Part shown: piece by piece, positions 4,594-10,594 of the stretch
Numbering within the stretch: position 1 is the stretch's first letter
Layout: each line of letters opens with the position of its first letter
Translations under genes and position numbers: made by a program
Notes under the pieces: generated by a model
Told to the model about the DNA's origin: nothing
Databases searched by the model: none
The model's input: the letters and a program-made list of their open reading frames with translations, nothing else
Assembly (NCBI GenBank): GCA_001768155.1
Contig: MENC01000011.1
Coordinates: 1-10,594 of the forward strand
DNA length: 10,594 nucleotides
Direction of reading: 5' to 3'
From: Bacteroidetes bacterium GWA2_30_7
GTDB taxonomy: Bacteria; Bacteroidota; Bacteroidia; Bacteroidales; GWF2-33-38

Positions 4594-7074
4594 ACGAGCA
4601 ATAAAACTAAAATATTAATTATTGATGATATTCAAGAAAACAGAGTACTTGTAAATGAAATTCTTACTTTTAATGGATACAAAACTTTTACTGCAAACAG
4701 TGGAGAATTAGGATTAATTGCTACAGAAACGATTATGCCTAACTTAATACTTTTAGATATTTTAATGCCAGGTTTAAATGGATTTGAAGTGTTATCAAAA
4801 TTAAAGCAAAACCCTGTACTTTGTAATATTCCTGTAATTCTTGTATCTGCTGTTTATGAAATTGAAGAACGTATTAAGGGTTTTAATTTAGGAGCTGTTG
4901 ACTATATTGTAAAGCCTTTTCTCGAAAGCGATTTAATCTCAAGAGTTAAGCTTCACTTAGAATTAGTAAACATTAGAAAAGAAATAATTATTAACGAACA
5001 ATTTAATATTCAACTATTTGAATTACACATTGATTCAATTTTTCTTGTTGAAAATGGAACTGGGAAAATATTAAAAGCTAATATTCAGGCATCGAAGCTT
5101 TTTGGTTATACTGTTGAAGAATTATTACAATTAACTATTATTGAATTATCTGCCGAACCTGAAAAAACTCAAAAAGTAATTTCTACAAGTCATTTAACGA
5201 ATGATAACTTAATTAATATACCATTAAGATGGCATAAGAAAAAAAACGGGACAATTTTCCCTGTCGAAATTTCGGCTCGGCTTTTTGAATGGAATAATAA
5301 AAAGGTTTATTTTTCTAGTATAAAAGATATTACCGAACGAATTAATACAGAAAAACTAAAAAATATTCAATATAAAATTTCAGAACAACTCAATAGCGAC
5401 ATTAATAATAATAGTTATATAAAAAATATTTTGCAAATAATTAAAGATGAAATAAATATCGATTCTATTGCAATAAAATATAAAAATTTTACAAAAAATA
5501 TAACTTTATTAGAATCTTTAGATTATGATAATGATTTCAGTTTTAGCGAAATACCTATTTTAAATAGTTACCAAAATTGTAATCAAAACAATAAATGTAT
5601 TTGTGATTATTTGATTAATAAATCAAATAGTAAACTTTTTACTGAATTTGGTTCATTTTACACAAATGACCTTGAAGTTTTTTTAAATTCAAATATTATT
5701 AATGAGGAGCAAATTGTTTATAAAAATGAATGTTATAATGCAGGATATAAATCTATTGCATTAGTTCCTATTTTTAATAATAAAAATGAAAAAGTAGGTA
5801 TTTTACAATTAAATCATTTAACAGAAAACTTTTTTAATTCTGAAATTTTAATAATGCTGGAAGCAATTTCAAAAAGCCTTAGTTTATCAATGTTAAAAAA
5901 GGAATTTATTGAACAAATAAAAGAATCAGAAAAAAAGTATAAAGATTTAGTCGAAAATATAAATGATATATTTATAACAATAACTTCAGATTTTAAAATC
6001 AATTATATTTCAAATTCTATTGAAAAACTATTTGGATATAACTATAAAGAATTAATCGACAAATCATTAAGCGAAATAATTTACAATGAAGACATTGAAA
6101 TTATAAATTCAAACTTTAATGATTTACTAAAAAACAAAATAAATCCATGTGAATTCCGAATTATTAATAAATCTGGCCAACCTTTTTGGTGTCGGTTTTC
6201 TGGAAATCAAATCTTTACAAGTTCAGATGTTCCCAAAATATCAGGAATTATAAGCATAATTGAAGAACGTAAACAAAAAGAAATTGAAATTAATTATTTA
6301 AATAACGAACTAGAGCAAATAATTTATGTTACATCTCACGATTTAAGAAGCCCACTTGTAAATATTCAAGGGTTTTCACAAGAAATAAAAAAAATATTAA
6401 TAACTCACCAACAACAAGTTAATATTGAAACAGATATTGAAAAACTTAAAAATCATTTTAATAAAATCCATAATACAATTAACGACTTTTATAATTATAT
6501 TTTCCCGAGCATAACTAAAATAAATGTTTTAATAGACGGATTATTAAGCCTATCAAGAATTGGGAGAGTTGATGTGAAATTTGAAAAAATTGATATGAAT
6601 ACGTTTTTCAAAAATATCCTTATTGTAATGGAATATAAAATTAAACAAAATAATATTAAAATTATTTTGAATAATATTTCCGACTGTTATAGCGACGAAA
6701 GACTTCTTAATCAATTATTTTCAAATCTTATTGATAATGCTATAAAATATCGTGCAAATAATAGAGAGTCATTTATAAAAATTTATTCAGAGGAATCGGA
6801 TAAAACAGTAACATATTTTATTGAAGATAATGGAATTGGAATAAATAAATCAGACCTTGATAAAATTTTCTCATTGTACTTTAAATCAATAAAATTATCC
6901 TCAGGCGAAGGTGTTGGATTAGCAATTGTTAAAAAAATTATACATAAATTAGGTAGCTCAATAAATATAGATTCTGAACCCGATGTAGGAAGTTGTTTTA
7001 AAGTTACAATTAAAAAAATAGCTTGTGTTAAAATAAATCGAAGTACCGCATCGAATGAAGAGCTAAAAAATTAG
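4594..7074 (+). CDS. Receiver-PAS-GAF-PAS-histidine kinase hybrid with ACG first codon
   Basis: Read from ACG at 4594 the protein has 826 residues. Receiver 1-125: D11-D12 pocket, phosphoacceptor D55, S85, K107-P108. PAS about 144-250 ends in KDITERI. A GAF-like domain spans about 255-435 (ECYNAGYKSIALVPI). Second PAS about 449-563. HisKA has H582 in SHDLRSPLVNIQGF; the hairpin is about 20 residues longer than usual before LIDGLLSLSRIGR, as in a known kinase subtype. The HATPase has N box NLIDNAIKYR, G1 EDNGIGI and G2 GEGVGLAIVKK. No membrane segment is seen, so it is probably cytosolic. The frame opens after a stop at 4552-4554 and has no ATG, GTG or TTG before ATG 4735, which would cut off the acidic pocket of the receiver. 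The reading ACG-AGC-AAT-AAA-ACT-AAA (M)SNKTK fits a normal start with T changed to C. It is either an ACG start, a start-codon mutation or a base error. Confidence 0.88.
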   Translation, partial: TSNKTKILIIDDIQENRVLVNEILTFNGYKTFTANSGELGLIATETIMPNLILLDILMPGLNGFEVLSKLKQNPVLCNIPVILVSAVYEIEERIKGFNLGAVDYIVKPFLESDLISRVKLHLELVNIRKEIIINEQFNIQLFELHIDSIFLVENGTGKILKANIQASKLFGYTVEELLQLTIIELSAEPEKTQKVISTSHLTNDNLINIPLRWHKKKNGTIFPVEISARLFEWNNKKVYFSSIKDITERINTEKLKNIQYKISEQLNSDINNNSYIKNILQIIKDEINIDSIAIKYKNFTKNITLLESLDYDNDFSFSEIPILNSYQNCNQNNKCICDYLINKSNSKLFTEFGSFYTNDLEVFLNSNIINEEQIVYKNECYNAGYKSIALVPIFNNKNEKVGILQLNHLTENFFNSEILIMLEAISKSLSLSMLKKEFIEQIKESEKKYKDLVENINDIFITITSDFKINYISNSIEKLFGYNYKELIDKSLSEIIYNEDIEIINSNFNDLLKNKINPCEFRIINKSGQPFWCRFSGNQIFTSSDVPKISGIISIIEERKQKEIEINYLNNELEQIIYVTSHDLRSPLVNIQGFSQEIKKILITHQQQVNIETDIEKLKNHFNKIHNTINDFYNYIFPSITKINVLIDGLLSLSRIGRVDVKFEKIDMNTFFKNILIVMEYKIKQNNIKIILNNISDCYSDERLLNQLFSNLIDNAIKYRANNRESFIKIYSEESDKTVTYFIEDNGIGINKSDLDKIFSLYFKSIKLSSGEGVGLAIVKKIIHKLGSSINIDSEPDVGSCFKVTIKKIACVKINRSTASNEELKN

Positions 7075-7132
7075 TAAGTTCAATTTGTTTTCAGATATTT
7101 CTAATTTCATTGGGGGTTATTCATATTTAACT

Positions 7133-7159
7133 CTTTCAGAGTTTAATTTTTTCTGAAAG
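7133..7159. terminator. Possible hairpin terminator between convergent genes
   Basis: CTTTCAGA (7133-7140) and TCTGAAAG (7152-7159) form a perfect 8-bp stem around an 11-base loop. It sits in the 151-bp gap between the convergent kinase and Nudix genes, where a bidirectional terminator is expected. There is no T-run after the stem on either strand, so classic intrinsic termination is doubtful. Confidence 0.35.
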
Positions 7160-7225
7160 CAAATTAAGCTTACAAAAATTATTTTAATAAAAAATTAATG
7201 TTACTCATTATTCAGTCAAAACGTC

Positions 7226-7654
7226 TCATAATAAGTACATTATAAATTCTTTTAGTATCACTTCATGGTCAAAAGCCAACTTAGGCAAATCATTAACATC
7301 AAACCACTTAACCTCAGCTGCATCGTCGTTGGCTTTTGCAGTTTGAGTTTTATCTGAAAAACCATAAAATACAACTGAAATCACCCTGCCACGCGGGTCT
7401 CGATTTACTGAGCTGTAAGTTTTAAATTGTTTTAAATTTTCAATTTTTAATCCGGTTTCTTCCAATAATTCTCTTTTGGCAGAATTTTCAATTGTTTCGT
7501 CCATTTCCATAAAACCTCCGGGAAAAGCCCAAAAGTCTTTGAATGGTTCATGTTTTCGTTTTATTAAAAGAATTTTAAAAGAATTTTGGCGCTTATTCAA
7601 AATTATACAATCGGCAGTTAATGCAGGTCTTGGATATTCGTAAGTATAAGGCAT
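7226..7654 (-). CDS. Nudix hydrolase, ADP-ribose pyrophosphatase-like
   Basis: A 142-residue protein with a complete Nudix box GX5EX7REUXEEXGU: G47, E53, and R61-E62-L63-L64-E65-E66-T67-G68-L69, which binds Mg2+ and the diphosphate group. The N-terminus YEYPRPALTADCIIL and the FWAFPGGF lead-in match the COG1051 group, which often hydrolyses ADP-ribose or related nucleotides; substrate cannot be told from sequence. The length is that of a bare Nudix domain. There is no winged-helix domain at the C-terminus, so it is not an NrtR-type regulator. It begins 22 bp after the hemH stop on the same strand and is most likely the last gene of a hemN-hemH-Nudix unit. A functional link to haem synthesis is not evident; a housekeeping role is equally possible. 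Start ATG 7654 is supported by the conserved N-terminus. Confidence 0.92.
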   Translation of the reverse strand: MPYTYEYPRPALTADCIILNKRQNSFKILLIKRKHEPFKDFWAFPGGFMEMDETIENSAKRELLEETGLKIENLKQFKTYSSVNRDPRGRVISVVFYGFSDKTQTAKANDDAAEVKWFDVNDLPKLAFDHEVILKEFIMYLL

Positions 7655-7676
7655 TATAATTATTAATGGTTAATGT

Positions 7677-8600
7677 TTAATGATTTATTAGGGATTCAAA
7701 TAATTGAATTAAGTTTGCATTTACAACAGGAATCTTAATTCTTGAAACTTTCATATCTGAGTCTAATTTATTTGCATCCGGAACTATAAATTTATCAATA
7801 TCATAAAGAGTTTCAAGGTTTTCGCTAATGAAACTGATTGGAATTATTATAATTTCTTTTAGATTTTTAGAAGCTAAATTTTCTATCGTTTCCTTTGTAT
7901 TTGGACCTAACCAAGTTTTTGGATTCATTCCTGACTGATACGAAACTATGAAAGGTAATTTGCAGGATTCTGAAATAAATTTAGCCGATTCTTCAATTGC
8001 AAATTGATATGTATCTCCCTGTTTAATAAACGATTTTGGAATTGAATGGGCGCTGAAAACTAAAGTTGGAGATTTTAATTTTTGAACTTCAATATGAGAT
8101 TCGATTAAGTCTTTCCAGAATTTTATGTACAACGGATTTTTATAAAACTCTTTTACAAAAGAAATTTTAGCTGATTTGTTTTTGCTCTTAGCTTTTTCAA
8201 CATCATAAATTACACTATCAGTAGTTGTTATGCTACGTTGCGGATAAAGCGGGATTACAATAATATCATATATATTTTCCTGAAAAAATTCATTTAACGC
8301 TACATTTATAAATGGGTTTGAATATGAATATGCTATTTTAATTTTGAACGAATTGCCTAATTTTTTTTGCAAATCTAAGGCAAGAATGTTTGTATTTTTT
8401 TTTAACGGCGTCCCTCCTATTTCCTGATATCTTTTCCAGGATTTTTTGTAGCGGGTTGAACTGATATATAATGAAAGAAATTTACGAATAAAAACGGGTG
8501 CTTGTATAATATGTTTATCAAGAAACATGAGTTTCAGAAATTCCTTTACTTCTTTGGGATTTTCCGGACCACCCATATTTACAAGAAGAATGCCTTTCAT
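7677..8600 (-). CDS. hemH: Ferrochelatase
   Basis: A 307-residue ferrochelatase, which inserts Fe2+ into a porphyrin in the last part of haem synthesis. Family motifs appear in order: LLVNMGGPE at 5-13, YQEIGGTPL at 58-66, LYPQRSITTT at 118-127, the catalytic SAHSIP with H185, and NLETLYDID with E263. H185 and E263 correspond to B. subtilis H183 and E264. The length matches short bacterial forms (about 310); there is no C-terminal extension with iron-sulfur cysteines and no membrane helix. It lies downstream of hemN on the same strand with an 82-bp gap. With HemN making protoporphyrinogen IX, the likely substrate is protoporphyrin IX (the classical route) rather than coproporphyrin III; the oxidase needed between them (HemG/HemY type) is not in this window. 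The start ATG at 8600 is set by the conserved N-terminal strand KGILLVNMG. Confidence 0.96.
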   Translation of the reverse strand: MKGILLVNMGGPENPKEVKEFLKLMFLDKHIIQAPVFIRKFLSLYISSTRYKKSWKRYQEIGGTPLKKNTNILALDLQKKLGNSFKIKIAYSYSNPFINVALNEFFQENIYDIIVIPLYPQRSITTTDSVIYDVEKAKSKNKSAKISFVKEFYKNPLYIKFWKDLIESHIEVQKLKSPTLVFSAHSIPKSFIKQGDTYQFAIEESAKFISESCKLPFIVSYQSGMNPKTWLGPNTKETIENLASKNLKEIIIIPISFISENLETLYDIDKFIVPDANKLDSDMKVSRIKIPVVNANLIQLFESLINH

Positions 8601-8616
8601 CTGTTTTTATTAAAAT

Positions 8617-8682
8617 AGTTTGAAGTTTAAAGTTTGAAGTTGTTACGCAATATCTAAAATCCCAAATTTCCAAATTCTAAAT
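8617..8682. repeat. Low-complexity repeat in the hemN-hemH gap
   Basis: The gap begins with a duplicated AGTTTGAAGT (8617-8626 and 8631-8640) joined by TTAA. It continues with an A/C/T-rich run of short near-repeats on the plus strand (CTAAAATCCCAAATTTCCAA and similar, 8655-8682). It looks like degraded simple-repeat DNA. It lengthens the intercistronic gap to 82 bp without an obvious terminator, so read-through from hemN to hemH stays plausible. Confidence 0.4.
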
Positions 8683-10062
8683 TTAAATAGTTTTGGAATA
8701 TTTGTCGCCTTCGGTATTTAATTGTGGGTCGAATGCCATAGCTATATTCCTGACAATCATCATTCCTTCTCGGGTAATTTCTATTTTGTTATTATTAATT
8801 TTCAACAAATTATCATCAATAAACTCTTGCAGTTTTTCTTCTTTGTATCCAATTATGGATTTTAATTCTGATGAAGTAATACTAAATTGTTGAACAATTG
8901 CCTCAAAATCAACAACTCCGTTACACATAGTTTCGTTAATTACTTCTTTGCAAACTCTTTCGTTAAACGATAATGCGTAACCACGCTCAACTGCAAATCC
9001 ATCATTTTCAATACGTTTAATGTATTTGTGAAGATTTTTTTCATTCTGACTAAAAGCATCCCAAAGTTGCGTAATTGAAGAACAGCCAAATCCATAAACT
9101 TGTCCGGTAGTTTCTTTTGTACAATAACCTTGAAAATTACGATGTAATATTTTCTCTCTTAAAGCTTTAGCCAAATCGTCGGTAGGTTTTGCATAATGGT
9201 CAAGTCCAATTTGTTCGTACCCACCTTTTATTAATAAATCCATTGAAGATAAAAACATTGAAAGCTTTTCTTCCGGCGAAGGCAGTCCTTTTTCCTCTAA
9301 TTTCTTTTGCTCGCCCATTACCCAGGGAACGTGTGCATAAGAAAATGTTACAAGTCTGTCAGGAGAAAGTTCAATTGCTTGTTTTATTGTTTCATTAAAA
9401 CTCTCAACTGTCTGATGAGGAAGTCCATAAATAAAATCGTAATTAACTCCTGTAAATCCAGATTCTCTGATTAATGTAATTAATTCTTTATGAGGCAATT
9501 TTGTATGCAGACGGTTTACACAATCAAGCACTTTTGGGTTAAAATCCTGAATTCCGACACTTATTCTGTTAAATCCGCTTTTTCTTAAAAAAACAATATC
9601 GTCATTCGCCAAATATGCTGGGTTACATTCAATTGCAATTTCAGCGTTTTCATTTATTATAAATGTATTATGGATTTCGTCCATTACACGGCTTATGAAT
9701 TTTCTGGAAATTGAATTTGGAGTTCCTCCTCCCCAGTGAACTTGTGTAACCTTTCTTTTTTTTGTATCTAAATGAATAGTAAAATTTTTAATTTCATTGA
9801 TTATACAACTTATGTACCTATCAATAACTTCATTACTTTCAAAAAGTGTAGTATTACAACCACAAAAATGACATCTTTGAGAACAAAACGGAATATGAAT
9901 ATAAATTGAAATATTTTCAGAACCATTTTGATTTGAAGTTGCCAAATGACTTATTAAATCAGAATTTGTAAACTTTTCGTGAAAAAAATTTGCAGGAGGA
10001 TAACTTGTATATCTCGGACCAGGACGGTTATATTTTAGTAGTAGTTGTTTTAAATTTTTCAT
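8683..10062 (-). CDS. hemN: Oxygen-independent coproporphyrinogen III dehydrogenase
   Basis: A 459-residue radical SAM enzyme that decarboxylates coproporphyrinogen III to protoporphyrinogen IX without oxygen. The [4Fe-4S]/SAM motif is C60-SQR-C64-HF-C67-G-C69 within YIHIPFC; these match E. coli HemN C62, C66, C69 and C71, and the length is nearly the same (457). The N-terminal PGPRYTSYPP segment, the GGGTPNS motif (SAM binding) and the C-terminal RNIAMAFD region separate it from HemW, which lacks the PRYTSYP arm and the fourth Cys spacing. It is cytosolic and suggests haem synthesis under low oxygen. It is the first gene of the hemN-hemH-Nudix group. An array of palindromic repeats begins only 18 bp before its ATG, so its promoter lies inside or beyond that array. 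A purine-rich AGAAAG just upstream of the ATG is a weak ribosome-binding candidate. Confidence 0.96.
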   Translation of the reverse strand: MKNLKQLLLKYNRPGPRYTSYPPANFFHEKFTNSDLISHLATSNQNGSENISIYIHIPFCSQRCHFCGCNTTLFESNEVIDRYISCIINEIKNFTIHLDTKKRKVTQVHWGGGTPNSISRKFISRVMDEIHNTFIINENAEIAIECNPAYLANDDIVFLRKSGFNRISVGIQDFNPKVLDCVNRLHTKLPHKELITLIRESGFTGVNYDFIYGLPHQTVESFNETIKQAIELSPDRLVTFSYAHVPWVMGEQKKLEEKGLPSPEEKLSMFLSSMDLLIKGGYEQIGLDHYAKPTDDLAKALREKILHRNFQGYCTKETTGQVYGFGCSSITQLWDAFSQNEKNLHKYIKRIENDGFAVERGYALSFNERVCKEVINETMCNGVVDFEAIVQQFSITSSELKSIIGYKEEKLQEFIDDNLLKINNNKIEITREGMMIVRNIAMAFDPQLNTEGDKYSKTI

Positions 10063-10079
10063 AATTTTTCTTTCTTTTT

Positions 10080-10459
10080 ACCACATAGAATCATAGGTTT
10101 CACATAGTTTTTCTATGTGTTTTTCTATGTGCCTACTGTGCCTATGTGGTTATACATTATTCATTCTTTTTTTTACCACATAGAATCATAGAAACATAGG
10201 TTTCACATAGACTTTCTATGTGTTTTTTTATGTGCCTACTGTGCCTATGTGGTTATACATTATTCATTCTTTTTTTTACCACATAGAATCATAGAAACAT
10301 AGGTTTCACATAGTTTTTCCATGTGTTTTTCTATGTGCCTACTGTGCCTATGTGATTATACATTATTCATTCTTTTTTTTACCACATAGAATCATAGAAA
10401 CATAAGTTTCACATAGTTTTTCTATGTGTTTTTCTATGTGCCTACTGTGCCTATGTGGT
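10080..10459. repeat. Four-copy tandem array of palindromic units, 103-bp period
   Basis: The four units are 10080-10150, 10175-10253, 10278-10356 and 10381-10459. Units 2-4 have 79 bp, unit 1 has 71. Each runs from ACCACATAG to its complement CTATGTGGT (CTATGTGAT in unit 3) and holds an inner hairpin CACATAG-TTTTT-CTATGTG plus extra CATAG and CTATGTG copies. The three 24-bp spacers (TATACATTATTCATTC plus eight T) are identical. Unit 1 lacks 8 bp (AGAAACAT) between two CATAG repeats, as expected from slippage. Other changes are single bases: loop ACTTT in unit 2, CCATGTG in unit 3, CATAAG in unit 4. The identical spacers suggest recent tandem amplification. The array lies between the GxxExxY gene end (6 bp away) and the hemN start (18 bp away). 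There is no CRISPR character: the spacers are constant, not variable. Confidence 0.95.
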
Positions 10460-10465
10460 AAAATA

Positions 10466-10594
10466 TTATTTGGGTAAAGAAGCATATAATTCATTAACAA
10501 GAGTTTTTTGTCCTTCTTTGAAAATATTAGTACTTTTAAAATTAATTATTATACCTTTTGGTTTGGTCAACAATTTCATGTATGTTAGTAAAAT
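10466..10594 (-). CDS. C-terminal end of a GxxExxY-type (PDDEXK_3) protein, 5' end outside window
   Basis: The minus strand is open from the window edge to TAA at 10468-10466 and encodes 42 residues. It begins ILLTYMKLLTKPKGIIINFK and goes on to FKEGQKTLVNELY. This resembles the C-terminus of GxxExxY proteins (PF13366, PD-(D/E)XK nuclease clan), which typically read LLTYLKL.....GLLINFN.....GI.R.V. The catalytic residues and the GxxExxY motif would lie upstream and cannot be seen. The frame ends normally, so the C-terminus seems intact. Members are small (about 125-140 residues) and of unproven function. The gene points toward the palindromic array and hemN. Recognition is from a short segment, so the family call is good but not certain. 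Confidence 0.75.
   Translation of the reverse strand: MLLTYMKLLTKPKGIIINFKSTNIFKEGQKTLVNELYASLPK

Noticed and set aside
5814..6002. Minus-strand reading frame opposite the hybrid kinase
   Set aside because: It lies antisense within the GAF/PAS region of a clear gene and has no supporting features.
4735..7074. Hybrid kinase starting at ATG 4735
   Set aside because: It would begin just before the phosphoacceptor strand and lose the acidic pocket, although clear receiver sequence continues upstream in the same frame.
8693..9398. Plus-strand reading frames opposite hemN
   Set aside because: They are antisense to a well-supported gene and resemble no known protein; they arise from its codon usage.
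10080..10459. CRISPR array
   Set aside because: The repeats are too long (79 bp), the spacers are identical to one another, and no cas gene is near.

Overview
The window is low-GC DNA (by eye roughly a quarter to 30% G+C) with poly-A/T intergenic stretches, few Shine-Dalgarno sequences, single-domain receivers and hybrid kinases, several kinds of short palindromic repeat, and a GxxExxY-type gene end. Together these suggest a member of the Bacteroidota, probably environmental. This is an inference from style; no 16S or other marker gene is present.

Left part (1-7074): a two-component signalling cluster. A receiver-PAS-kinase protein (3' end cut off by the window edge) is divergent from a sigma54-activator response regulator that lacks its DNA-binding domain. 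Two stand-alone receivers follow on the minus strand. After a small Cys-rich GDCCVxC-type gene comes a large receiver-PAS-GAF-PAS-kinase hybrid. The natural first codon of this hybrid reads ACG instead of ATG, and its coding region starts 47 codons before the first in-frame ATG. No protein here carries a recognisable DNA-binding output domain, so the cluster looks like a set of phosphorelay parts whose output lies elsewhere or acts by protein contact.

Right part (7226-10062): a minus-strand group hemN - hemH - Nudix hydrolase. HemN (oxygen-independent coproporphyrinogen III dehydrogenase) and HemH (ferrochelatase) are late steps of haem synthesis. The Nudix gene follows hemH by 22 bp and is probably co-transcribed.

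Right edge (10080-10594): an array of four palindromic units (103-bp period, three identical 24-bp spacers) fills the gap between hemN and the 3' end of a gene whose last 42 residues look like the C-terminus of a GxxExxY (PD-(D/E)XK-like, PF13366) protein. The array starts 18 bp before the hemN ATG and ends 6 bp before the GxxExxY stop codon. This is the most unusual structure in the window.

Two other palindromic repeats of unrelated sequence lie right after the sigma54 activator gene (2206-2261) and in the leader of the Cys-rich gene (3961-4046). A degraded pair of direct repeats lies at 2381-2476. I saw no tRNA, rRNA, CRISPR array, transposase or integrase.
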